Shown here: in pieces, positions 18,321-25,990 of the stretch
Numbering within the stretch: position 1 is the stretch's first letter
Layout: each line of letters starts with the position of its first letter
Assembly: GCA_963721585.1 (NCBI GenBank)
Contig: CAVRJN010000001.1
Span: forward strand, 310,001 to 374,000
Direction of reading: 5' to 3'
Source: Bog-473 sp963721585
Lineage (GTDB): Bacteria > Actinomycetota > Acidimicrobiia > Acidimicrobiales > RAAP-2
DNA: 64,000 bases
Position numbers and translations under genes: made by a program
The notes under the pieces: generated by a model
What the model saw: only the letters and a program-made list of their open reading frames with translations
Database searches by the model: none
What the model was told of the DNA's origin: nothing

Positions 18321-18393
18321 GGGGGTGTAGCTCAGCTGGAAGAGCGGCGGCTTTGCAAGCCGTAGGTCGAGGGTTCGAGTCCCTTCACCTCCA
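18321..18393 (+). tRNA. tRNA-Ala(TGC)
   Basis: Acceptor GGGGGTG pairs with CACCTCC (one G-U pair), D-arm GCTC..GAGC, anticodon loop TTTGCAA (anticodon TGC) closed by GCGGC/GCCGT, T-arm GAGGGTTCGAGTCCCTT and discriminator A. No CCA is encoded. Confidence 0.97.
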
Positions 18394-18464
18394 CCGGTGG
18401 TTATGCCCTTATTGTTTTGCCCGTAGTACGACGTTCTCGCTGCTCAGCGCCACTTTTTGTGTCG

Positions 18465-19304
18465 TCAACTCCTGTCGAGGATCAGCGCGGTCACAGTTGC
18501 AACGGCCATGAGCTGGTCATCCTTGCCCCTGTCGATGACCCGGACGTCAGCGATTCCGTCCTCCTTGCCGACGCGTTGAGCGCTGGCTGTCGCTCTTATG
18601 GGCCCGACCCAGCCTGGAGCGAGGAACGAGACCCCGAGATGCTCGGTGGCGACGGGACCGACCTTGGACCCGATGGCAGATATTCCAGCGACCTCGGCAA
18701 GCGACGCGACAAGTCTGTCTTCGAGGGATCCAGCGGGATCTCGCATATCGTCTCGAATCTCCATTTCCAAAGCCACCGATCCGGCGGGCTGGTCGACGAC
18801 TCTCCAGTGGAGCCCATCAGCGCTCTGGCTTTTCTCTTGGGCGAGAAGCGATGCGCCACAGTGGCCGCAGACCACATTGCGAGAGGGAAGGTGCTCGCGC
18901 GGCGTCACCCTCTCGGGGTCGATCAGTGCTCCCTTCCGGGATTCGGACAAGAGTGAGGGTTCGCCGGTCCCATGCCATGCCTCCACGCGTGGGACACCGA
19001 GGCTGGCTTCGGCATGGTGCATCCTTGAAGGCGAACCGTCTGTTTGTTCGGACGCGCCACCCTCAAGAGATTCGCCGGTGTCCGCGTCCATCAGTGAGGT
19101 CAGGTAAGCCGAAATGTCGTCAAAACCTTCGACGGTTCTTGCCACCGTGGCCCCGTCCCGGTAGAGCTTGGTCGGCGCGCCTTGGGAAAAGTATCGCTCC
19201 TCATGGCGTTGCGTCGGGTCGGGATACCACCCTTGAAGGGGTTTTCCATCGTCTCCCCGCATCAATGCTGTAGGTGGATCATCATCCGGGACAAATGAGC
19301 CCAT
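18465..19304 (-). CDS. DUF2510-hotdog thioesterase fusion protein
   Basis: 279 residues. Residues about 23-50 (GWYPDPTQRHEERYFSQG) match the short DUF2510 module of actinobacterial membrane and secreted proteins. Residues about 150-279 match a PaaI-like hotdog domain (GSLEDRLVASLAEVAG, EHLGVSFLAPGWVGPIRATA). A CxxC pair (VVCGHCGASLL) separates the two parts. The ATG has an AGGAGG site. This combination is unusual: DUF2510 is normally paired with membrane helices. It was assigned by motif recall only. Confidence 0.65.
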   Translation of the reverse strand: MGSFVPDDDPPTALMRGDDGKPLQGWYPDPTQRHEERYFSQGAPTKLYRDGATVARTVEGFDDISAYLTSLMDADTGESLEGGASEQTDGSPSRMHHAEASLGVPRVEAWHGTGEPSLLSESRKGALIDPERVTPREHLPSRNVVCGHCGASLLAQEKSQSADGLHWRVVDQPAGSVALEMEIRDDMRDPAGSLEDRLVASLAEVAGISAIGSKVGPVATEHLGVSFLAPGWVGPIRATASAQRVGKEDGIADVRVIDRGKDDQLMAVATVTALILDRS

Positions 19305-19465
19305 GATTCCTCCTGTCCGAAGTCCTCATCACGTGTTCAGTGTGACACCGGTGAACCGGCGCCGGCAGAGGACAATGGTCCTTCATCTCGGCGCTCATGA
19401 AGTTGCCGGAGATGCGAACGGGTGTCCTGTTCGACTGTTGCCCGGTCGTCGCCATCGGCGTGGTT

Positions 19466-19549
19466 CTAAATGGCACCCTCGGCAGACAGGGCTGCGATGT
19501 CGTCCCAGGAATATCCCGACTCGAGCAGGATTGAGCGGGCCCCGATGAA
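19466..19549 (-). pseudogene. C-terminal remnant of a CaiB/BaiF-type CoA-transferase
   Basis: The 27 codons before the stop at 19466-19468 read ARSILLESGYSWDDIAALS then AEGAI, which resembles the final helix of family III CoA-transferases (typically xILxExGYSxxEIAALxxxGAI). The rest of the gene is missing: the left end of the IS3 element starts at 19550. The intact-looking CaiB gene on the far side of the element lacks exactly this C-terminal segment. Confidence 0.55.
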
Positions 19550-19560
19550 TGGTCCAGTGC

Positions 19561-20388
19561 TTATGCGGGCACTGGTTGGTGTCTGTCGATCCAGGCCTGG
19601 GCGAACTCGCTGGGCGTGAGATCACCGTGGGCCGAGTGTGGCCGGTTCAAGTTGTAGTCGATCCGCCAGTCCTCTATGAGCACCTTGGCCTCGAGCAGGC
19701 TGTCGAAGCGCCAAGCGTTGAGCAACTCGTCGCGCAGCCGCCCGTTGAACGACTCGATCCAGGCGTTCTGCCAGGGTGAGCCCGGGTCGATGAAGACGGC
19801 GCCGACACCGTTGAAGCGGCACCAGTCGGCCACCGCGTGGGCAATGAACTCGGGACCGTTGTCGAAGCGCACGAAGCTCGGGGCACCGCGTTCGACGACC
19901 AGGCGATCCAAGGTGGCCACGACGCGGTCGGCGTCGATGGAGCGCTCGACCACGATTGCCGGGCACTCTCGGGTGAACTCGTCGATGACATTGAGCAGTT
20001 TGATGGTGCGGTTGTCCTCGGTGGTGTCGAACTGGAAATCGAGCGCCCACAGGGCGTTGGGGGCGATGAGGCTCATGGCGCCCACGCGAGCCCCGATGCC
20101 TCGGAGGGGCTTCTTGCGCTTGCGATAGGGCACGCGTAGGCCTTCTTCGCGCCAAAGACGCTGGATGCGCTTGTTGTTGACGTGGCGGCCCTCGCGGCGC
20201 AGCGCCTTGGCCGCCCTCCTCCAGCCCCAGCGGGGCCGTTCCTTGGAGAAAGCGCGCAGGAAGGCTCGCAGCGCTTCCTCGTCATCGGGTGGCGCAGGAA
20301 TGGCCAGACGCTGAGTGGAACGGTGCTGGCCGACCACCGCACACGCTTTTCGTTCGGAGACCCCGAACCGCTGGCGCAGTGTGTGCAC
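19561..20388 (-). CDS. IS3-family transposase OrfB (DDE integrase core)
   Basis: A 275-residue integrase-core protein with an HTH_21-like start (RQRFGVSERKACAVVGQHRS) and the DDE catalytic triad: LDFQFDTTED (first Asp), FVRFDNGPEFIA (second Asp) and WIESFNGRLRDELL (Glu). The GTG at 20388 is the first start, but the frame is open further and reads LTPNRRRAAV through the end of orfA, as expected when OrfB is made by ribosomal frameshifting or re-initiation. Confidence 0.93.
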   Translation of the reverse strand: MHTLRQRFGVSERKACAVVGQHRSTQRLAIPAPPDDEEALRAFLRAFSKERPRWGWRRAAKALRREGRHVNNKRIQRLWREEGLRVPYRKRKKPLRGIGARVGAMSLIAPNALWALDFQFDTTEDNRTIKLLNVIDEFTRECPAIVVERSIDADRVVATLDRLVVERGAPSFVRFDNGPEFIAHAVADWCRFNGVGAVFIDPGSPWQNAWIESFNGRLRDELLNAWRFDSLLEAKVLIEDWRIDYNLNRPHSAHGDLTPSEFAQAWIDRHQPVPA

Positions 20389-20411
20389 TGCAGCCCGACG
20401 ACGGTTCGGGG

Positions 20412-20693
20412 TCAGAAGTTTCCCTCAGCCAGCTCCTTGAGCATCGCCTTGTCGAGCTCGGCTTCGGCCAGGAGTTTCTTCAGCCGCACGTTCTCGGCTT
20501 CGAGCTCCTTCAATCGTTTGGCGTCGTTCGCCTTCATGCCCCCGTATTGGGCCAGCCAGCGGTGCCAGGTCGACTCGGCGATCCCGAGATGCCGGCAGAC
20601 CTCATCGAGTTCTGCGCCGCCGGCCAAGAGCTTGTTGCCCTCGGCCAGCTTGCGGATGATCTGGTCGGGAGTGTGTCTCCGACGTGTGGCCAT
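20412..20693 (-). CDS. IS3-family transposase OrfA
   Basis: 93 residues from ATG 20693 with an AAGGAGG site upstream. The N-terminal half is a helix-turn-helix (TPDQIIRKLAEGNKLLAGG, CRHLGIAESTWHRWL), followed by a leucine-zipper helix (LKELEAENVRLKKLLAEAE). It ends MLKELAEGNF, a typical OrfA end of IS407-like IS3 members. It binds the element ends together with OrfB. Confidence 0.92.
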   Translation of the reverse strand: MATRRRHTPDQIIRKLAEGNKLLAGGAELDEVCRHLGIAESTWHRWLAQYGGMKANDAKRLKELEAENVRLKKLLAEAELDKAMLKELAEGNF

Positions 20694-20761
20694 TGGTGGG
20701 TCCTCCTTCGCTCCAGTTTGGAGCATCGGACCCGCACAGCAGCTGGACCATTACCGGGGGC

Positions 20762-21895
20762 TCACCTCAGGATCTCCTCGGTGTGCTGACCCAGTTCGGG
20801 AGGGTTCGGGCGCACCACCGGCAGGGGTTCCGAGAAGCGCACGGGTGCCCGGACCACTTCGGTCACGGTCCCGGGAGTGTCGGGGTCCTCGACGCCGGCG
20901 ATGTAGCCGTTGGCTCTGACTCCGACGTCTCCGGCGACCTCGGCATGGTTCCGGACCGGTGCGAAGCGCAGGCCGGCAGCGCCCAACAGTTCGCACCATT
21001 CCACCGTCGACTTCGTGGCGAAGACCTCGTCGAGGATCGGCCACAGCTCGGCCTTGTCGTCCTCGAAGTACAGCAGCGTGTCGAAGCGCTCCATCAGGTC
21101 GGGCCGGCCGATGGTCCGGTAGAAGTGATCGCGGGTCGGGCCCGCGACGCCCACTATGGCGATCCACCCGTCGGTCGTCGCGAACATGCCGTAGATGCCC
21201 GGGATCATCGGGTGGCTCCGCCCGCTGGGACCCGAGACCTCTTCCGAGAGGAGATAGCGGGTGTACTCCCCGGCCTGGGCCCACAGTTGGCCGCCGAGGA
21301 GCGACGTCTCGACCAATTGCCCGCGTCCGGAGTGCTCGCGCGCGTACAGCGCGGCCAAGATGCCGGACAGCAGGTTCTGGCCTGCGATGTGGTCGGCGAT
21401 GGTGGCGCCGATGGCACTCGGGTCCGCTCCCTTGCCGCCCGTCGTGCTGATCAACCCGCCCGCGGCCTGGGCGCTGAGGTCCGCTCCTTCACGTGCCGCG
21501 TCCGGACCTTTCGTCCCGAAAGAGGATCCCATGGCGTAGATGATCCGCTCGTTGCGGGCGGCCGCGTCGGCGTACCCGAGGCCCCACCCTTCCATCGTCC
21601 CCGGCTTGAAGTTGGTGATCACGACATCGGCGTCCTCCACCAGGTGAAGGAACAGGTCGCGCCCCTTCGGCACCCGCAGGTCGATCGACATGCTCCGTTT
21701 CCCCCGGTTGTACGCAGCGAAGAAGGCTGACCGCCGGTCGCCGCGTGCGATGGGGAGCCATCTGCTCTGGTCGCCGAATCCGGGGAGTTCGATCTTGACG
21801 ACATCGGCACCCCATTCCTGCATCGTCAACGCCGCTTGGGGGCCCTGGACGAGAAGCCCTGCCTCCAGGACGCGAACGCCATCGAGCGGACCCAT
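20762..21895 (-). CDS. CaiB/BaiF family III CoA-transferase, C-terminus apparently cut by IS
   Basis: 377 residues. The family hallmark GVRVLE start, the CoA-binding region with DVVKIELPG, NRGKRSMSIDL, the catalytic Asp in REGADLSAQAAGG (about D168) and WIAIVGV are all present. It moves CoA between acyl groups in degradation pathways. The protein stops at GQHTEEILR, about 20 residues short of the usual C-terminal helix, and the stop is 10 bp from the right end of the IS3 element. Whether the truncated enzyme works is unknown. Confidence 0.88.
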   Translation of the reverse strand: MGPLDGVRVLEAGLLVQGPQAALTMQEWGADVVKIELPGFGDQSRWLPIARGDRRSAFFAAYNRGKRSMSIDLRVPKGRDLFLHLVEDADVVITNFKPGTMEGWGLGYADAAARNERIIYAMGSSFGTKGPDAAREGADLSAQAAGGLISTTGGKGADPSAIGATIADHIAGQNLLSGILAALYAREHSGRGQLVETSLLGGQLWAQAGEYTRYLLSEEVSGPSGRSHPMIPGIYGMFATTDGWIAIVGVAGPTRDHFYRTIGRPDLMERFDTLLYFEDDKAELWPILDEVFATKSTVEWCELLGAAGLRFAPVRNHAEVAGDVGVRANGYIAGVEDPDTPGTVTEVVRAPVRFSEPLPVVRPNPPELGQHTEEILR

Positions 21896-21993
21896 GGTCA
21901 GTGCGCTTCTTGGGATGTCGCAGCGGGGGTCATCTGCTCACCATTGCCACCGGCGAGGAGCAGGTCAAGCGCAGCCTGGCTGCGCTCCAACAG

Positions 21994-22320
21994 CTAGCGC
22001 CATCCCACACGCCGCAGCACATGCGAGCGGCAGCGAGCGGTCCTCCCGCCCTCGAAGTCACATTCGGGCTCGGTGACGCAGTCGCACCCGATCGCCTGCC
22101 CGTGGCAGGCCGGACAGCGCTCCATGCAGCAGCCGGGATGGTGCACACCGCCGAGCGGCGTCCCGCAGTCACGGCACTCCTCGGGCTCGTAGCGGTGCCT
22201 GGGTCGGAGTTCCTGTCCCCAGGGGATCGGGGCGTAGGCCTTCCCGTCGATGACGACGGGGTCGGTCAGGCAGCTGATCCCCTCTGTCATCTCGCCACCA
22301 CACTGCGAACAAATGGCCAT
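21994..22320 (-). CDS. Small multi-CxxC zinc-binding protein, unknown
   Basis: 108 residues from ATG 22320 with an AAGGAGGG site; longer starts are not needed. The sequence is Cys-rich: CSQCGG, CRDCGTPLGG, HHPGCCMERCPACHGQ and CDC, consistent with two or more zinc ribbons. I do not recognise a named family. Divergent from the SDR gene and downstream of the CoA-transferase. Confidence 0.65.
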   Translation of the reverse strand: MAICSQCGGEMTEGISCLTDPVVIDGKAYAPIPWGQELRPRHRYEPEECRDCGTPLGGVHHPGCCMERCPACHGQAIGCDCVTEPECDFEGGRTARCRSHVLRRVGWR

Positions 22321-22424
22321 GACCCTCCTTTGTTCAGCCCTGGCGACGATCATCTCAGGCCCGTGTGACACCGGCGCGGATATGGGCGGAGTCCCGTGCG
22401 CTCGCCCTGTCCTACGCTTCGCCC

Positions 22425-23243
22425 ATGACGACTGCGAAGAGCGAAGAAGCTACGGCCCGGTCCGGGTTGTTGTCGGGGAAAGTGTGCGTGGTGTCGGGCG
22501 TCGGCCCGGGGCTGGGCCGCCAGGCGGCGAAAGCTCTCGCCGCACACGGGGCCGACCTGGTGCTGGCTGCCCGGCGGCAGTCGACCCTGGACGACGTCCT
22601 CGCCGAGGTGTGCTCGCTGGGGGCTCGTGCCGTCGCGGTGCCGACCGACATCACCGATCCCGAAGCCTGTGCCCGCCTGATGGCCGCCGGGGTTGAGGCG
22701 TTCGGAGGCATCGACGTCTTGGTGAACAACGCCTTTCGCTTCGACGCCTTCCAGAGTTTCGAGGAGGTCGACCTTGCCATCTGGCGCAAGATCATGGACA
22801 CGAACCTTTTCGGCTCACTGCAGATGACCCGGGCCGCGCTGCCGGCCATGCGGGCGCGCGGCGGTGGCTCGGTCGTGATGGTGGCCTCCATGGTGGCCCG
22901 GCAGCCCCAGCCGGTGCAGGGTGGTTACGCCATCTCCAAGGGGGCGTTGCTCACGGCCACCCGGGTTCTCGCCTACGAGCTGGGTCCGTCCAAGGTTCGG
23001 GTCAACGCCGTCGTGCCGGGCTGGATGGCAGGACCGTCGGTCGACATCTACATCGAGATGACGTCGACCGGCCGCGGCGTGCCGGCCCAGGTCGTCGTCG
23101 ACGAGTTGAACGCCCGAGTGCCGCTCGGCCGGATTCCGAGCGACGGGGACGTCGCCGGGTCGATCGTCTACCTCGCCTCGGATCTCTCGTCTGCCATGAC
23201 CGGACAGGCCCTCGACACCAACGGGGGCGAAATCTTCGCCTGA
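22425..23243 (+). CDS. Short-chain dehydrogenase/reductase
   Basis: 272 residues. The nucleotide site is VVSGVGPGLGRQAAKAL, followed by the acidic residue pair and NNAF in place of NNAG. The catalytic Ser lies in VVMVASMVARQ and the YxxxK site in GGYAISKGALL. The ATG at 22425 is chosen because upstream codons are not conserved. The neighbouring CoA-transferase and thioesterase-like genes suggest use on a CoA-linked or ring substrate, but this is inference. Confidence 0.88.
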   Translation: MTTAKSEEATARSGLLSGKVCVVSGVGPGLGRQAAKALAAHGADLVLAARRQSTLDDVLAEVCSLGARAVAVPTDITDPEACARLMAAGVEAFGGIDVLVNNAFRFDAFQSFEEVDLAIWRKIMDTNLFGSLQMTRAALPAMRARGGGSVVMVASMVARQPQPVQGGYAISKGALLTATRVLAYELGPSKVRVNAVVPGWMAGPSVDIYIEMTSTGRGVPAQVVVDELNARVPLGRIPSDGDVAGSIVYLASDLSSAMTGQALDTNGGEIFA

Positions 23244-23262
23244 CCACCGCCGGTGGCGGTCA
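23241..23262. terminator. Hairpin between convergent SDR and LCP genes
   Basis: TGACCACCGCC pairs imperfectly with GGTGGCGGTCA just at the end of the SDR gene and 15 bp before the end of the convergent LCP gene. No T-run follows. A bidirectional terminator is the natural reading. Confidence 0.45.
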
Positions 23263-23276
23263 GGTCCGGGGAGGGT

Positions 23277-25082
23277 TCAGGTGCCTTCGCCTCCGCTTGC
23301 GGTGCACGCGCGGGGGTCCCATGGTGCCAACGGCTCGACGGCGGGCGTCGGTGCCTGGAACGCACCGGAGCTGCCCGTGTTCCCGGAGGTTCCCGTCGTG
23401 CCTGCGGTCGTCGCCGTCGTGCTGGGCGCGGCGCCCGCCGGGGCGGTGGTGGTGGTCGCGGGCGGCGCGTTGACCGTGAAATCGGTGCCCGTGACGACGG
23501 TGACCTGCGAGCCGGGCTTCACCTGTGTCGGATCCAGGGCCATGATCACAGAACCGGACATGGAGTTCGCCACGGCCTGTGCCGCGGCCAGCTCGGCCGG
23601 CGTCTTCGAGGCGTAGTACACGACCGTCTCGGCCTCCTGGCCCACCGGTGGGCTGTCGCCGATCGTCCCGATGTGGAACCCCAGCGCCTGCAGGCTCTGG
23701 GCCGTATCGGTCGCCTGGTTGTAGGCGCCGGACCCGTTGAGGACCGACACGGTCACTGTCGACGGTGAGGGGAGCGTCCCGCCCGAGAAGGTGTCCTCGT
23801 TGCCCGACTTGAGGCCGAGGAACTGGTCGATGGTGTTGCGGTCCTGTGGCTGGGCAGGGAACTCGACGTCCCCGTAGCTTCCGCCCTGGTACACATAGCT
23901 GCCGAATTGGTCCACGGCCACCGGCACGGTGAGCTGCGGGGCACTGTTCACGTCCACGTCGTGGTAGGTGAGCACCAGGTTGATCATGGCGCCGGCCGAG
24001 AAGCCCGAGTCGACGGTGAGCTGGCCGGCGACGCCGGCGACCAGCTGTTGGTCGGTGATCGGGTTGCTCAGGCCCTTCGCCTTGACGGCTGTCGCCAGGA
24101 CGCGCAGGAACTCGTGGTCCCGGCGGATACGTGCAATGTCGCTCTGCGCCTCCTGGGGCCAGTCGGCGGGGTCGTCCGTCGTCACCCCCGGGGCCTTGTA
24201 CTGGACATGGCGCGCCCGGACGACCTGGAGGGCCTGGGTCCCATTGAGCGGGATGCAGCCGGTCGTCTGGACGTTCAGGCCCGAATACGCGTCGTAGACC
24301 GGTTCCGGGAAGTACATCTTGATGCCCCCCAGGGCTTGGACCACGTTGATGAAGCTGTCGAAGTTCAGCTCGACGAAGTGCTGGATCGGGATCCCGAAAT
24401 CCTCTTCGATCGCGGCGATCAGCTGGTCCGGACCCTGGTACAACGCGGCGTCGATCTTGTTGGCACCGTCGGAGCGGGCGTTGGGGACGAAGAGGTCGCG
24501 CGGAAGGGAGAGGATCGACACCGAGTGGTTGACGGGATTGAGGTGGAGGATCATCACCACGTCGCTGTTCACGCCGTTCACACCCTGAGAGCACAAGCCG
24601 TAGGCGGGGTTCTGGACCTTGAGCGCGCACCGATCCGTCGAACCGATCATCAGGATGTTCTCCGTGCCGACGTCGTCACCCTTCACAGGAGCGGAGGTCA
24701 GATTCTTCAGGTCGATGCGGTGGATCTCATGGTTGAGGTACCAGGCGTACCCGGCGGCAACCCCGGCGATCAGCACGATGACCAGTGCCAGGGTGCCCCC
24801 CACCCAGGCCGCCGTGCGCTTGCGTGAGCGACCTTTCTTGGCAGCGTGCGCCGGGCCCTGTCGAGCGCCGCCCTCTTCGGCGCTGTTGCCCTTGCGACGT
24901 CCGCGTCTGCCGGTGCGGGCCGCCTCGTCGATCTGGCGTCCGAGCTCGTGGAGGCCCTTCTCGACGGGGTTCTCGGTCGGGTCCGCCGTTGCGCCCGGCT
25001 CCACCGCCTCCCCGCCGATCTGATGACCGAGCTGGTGAAGGCCCTTCTGGACGGGATCGTTCTCGGGCTTGGGAGGACTCAT
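23277..25082 (-). CDS. LytR-CpsA-Psr (LCP) family cell-wall glycopolymer ligase
   Basis: 601 residues from ATG 25082. The cytoplasmic N-terminus has two similar NPVxKGLHxLGxQI segments (about 8-20 and 38-50), then one membrane helix (about 89-110). The LCP domain (about 130-310) has ENILMIGSTDR, NSDVVMILHLNP, VSILSLPRDLFV (conserved Arg-Asp) and the DxxxRIRRDHEFL helix (Arg pair for pyrophosphate). A LytR_C domain (TVTVSVLNGSGAYNQA, about 415-500) and a Thr/Gly-rich tail follow. LCP enzymes attach secondary polymers to peptidoglycan. Confidence 0.94.
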   Translation of the reverse strand: MSPPKPENDPVQKGLHQLGHQIGGEAVEPGATADPTENPVEKGLHELGRQIDEAARTGRRGRRKGNSAEEGGARQGPAHAAKKGRSRKRTAAWVGGTLALVIVLIAGVAAGYAWYLNHEIHRIDLKNLTSAPVKGDDVGTENILMIGSTDRCALKVQNPAYGLCSQGVNGVNSDVVMILHLNPVNHSVSILSLPRDLFVPNARSDGANKIDAALYQGPDQLIAAIEEDFGIPIQHFVELNFDSFINVVQALGGIKMYFPEPVYDAYSGLNVQTTGCIPLNGTQALQVVRARHVQYKAPGVTTDDPADWPQEAQSDIARIRRDHEFLRVLATAVKAKGLSNPITDQQLVAGVAGQLTVDSGFSAGAMINLVLTYHDVDVNSAPQLTVPVAVDQFGSYVYQGGSYGDVEFPAQPQDRNTIDQFLGLKSGNEDTFSGGTLPSPSTVTVSVLNGSGAYNQATDTAQSLQALGFHIGTIGDSPPVGQEAETVVYYASKTPAELAAAQAVANSMSGSVIMALDPTQVKPGSQVTVVTGTDFTVNAPPATTTTAPAGAAPSTTATTAGTTGTSGNTGSSGAFQAPTPAVEPLAPWDPRACTASGGEGT

Positions 25083-25327
25083 CGTGCAGTGTTCAGATTG
25101 GAGGCGTGCGACCGGTCGCTCCGGTCGACGCCCGTGCCCCCGAGGTGGCTCCGACCTGGGCGGTCGGAACGACACGTCAGCCTAGCGAGGGTTGCACCAG
25201 TCCGGCAGTCATGGGTCGTGCGTGGACGAACGGATCCACCGGATGTTGGCAACCTGGGTTGTACTCGGGAGCCACGACGAAGCGCCGGCGCCCCCCTCGG
25301 GACCTGGTGGAAGGATGATTCGGACCC

Positions 25328-25831
25328 ATGGGCGCGACCAGTGCAGGCCTGTTGCTGTACCGGATTTCCCCCGGGGGTGCGGTCGAAGTCCTGATCGCGC
25401 ACCCGGGCGGCCCGTTCTGGGCGCGCAAAGACGACGCTGCCTGGTCCGTCCCCAAGGGTGAGTACCTCGCCGGTGAGGATCCACTCGACGCGGCCTATCG
25501 GGAATTCGAAGAGGAAGTCGGCCTCGAGGCTCCGGACGGCGTGGCCATGTTCCTCGGGGAGCGGCGCCAGCCGGGCGGGAAGCGGGTCAGCCTCTGGGCG
25601 CTCGAGGGGGATCTCGACGTCAGCCACTCGTCCAGCAACACCTTCGCGATCGAATGGCCTCGGGGTTCGGGGATGATGCGGGAGTTCCCAGAGGTCGACC
25701 GGGTGGAGTGGGTCTCGGTCGATCTGGCCCGGCGCAAGCTGGTGAGGGGGCAGATTCCGTTCATGGATGCGCTGCTGGGAGCCATTGCGCCCCCTTCTGA
25801 CCGAGGATCCACCACGCCGGCTCCGGACTGA
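25328..25831 (+). CDS. NUDIX hydrolase
   Basis: 167 residues. The NUDIX box is complete: G-EYLAG-E-DPLDAAY-REFEEEVGL (about residues 44-66). SAGLLLYRI at the start and DAAWSVPKGE upstream of the box match the subfamily sometimes linked to diadenosine or nucleoside diphosphate hydrolysis. It is divergent from the LCP gene, with 245 bp between them, and monocistronic. Confidence 0.92.
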   Translation: MGATSAGLLLYRISPGGAVEVLIAHPGGPFWARKDDAAWSVPKGEYLAGEDPLDAAYREFEEEVGLEAPDGVAMFLGERRQPGGKRVSLWALEGDLDVSHSSSNTFAIEWPRGSGMMREFPEVDRVEWVSVDLARRKLVRGQIPFMDALLGAIAPPSDRGSTTPAPD

Positions 25832-25990
25832 CCGAACATCTCATTGCCGTGTGACGGTCGCCGGCCGATCGCAAGTCGGCGGTGCCGTCGTCGTTAGGGG
25901 AAATAGTTCTTTCGCTCTATAACTGAGGACCTGGTGATCGACCGACGTTCTAGGAGAAGGTACGAGGAACGAACGCCATCGGGAGACGCC

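Larger units (their letters stand above)
19550..20750 (-). mobile_element. IS3-family insertion sequence, about 1.2 kb
   Basis: Bounded by inverted TGGTCCAG (19550) and CTGGACCA (20750), the 5'-TG...CA-3' ends normal for IS3. A related stretch GC-T(A/G)TGCGGG follows each terminus. It encodes orfA and orfB with the DDE core. Flanks differ on the two sides, so no 3-4 bp target duplication is visible, which points to rearrangement after or during insertion. Confidence 0.85.

Noticed and set aside
19544..20756. Target-site duplication of the IS3 element
   Set aside because: Flanks on the two sides differ (GATGAA versus TTACCG), so no duplication can be claimed.
23277..24630. A long minus-strand frame in another phase within the LCP gene
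   Set aside because: The phase with LCP and LytR_C motifs is the true one; the other is Arg/Pro-rich without homology.
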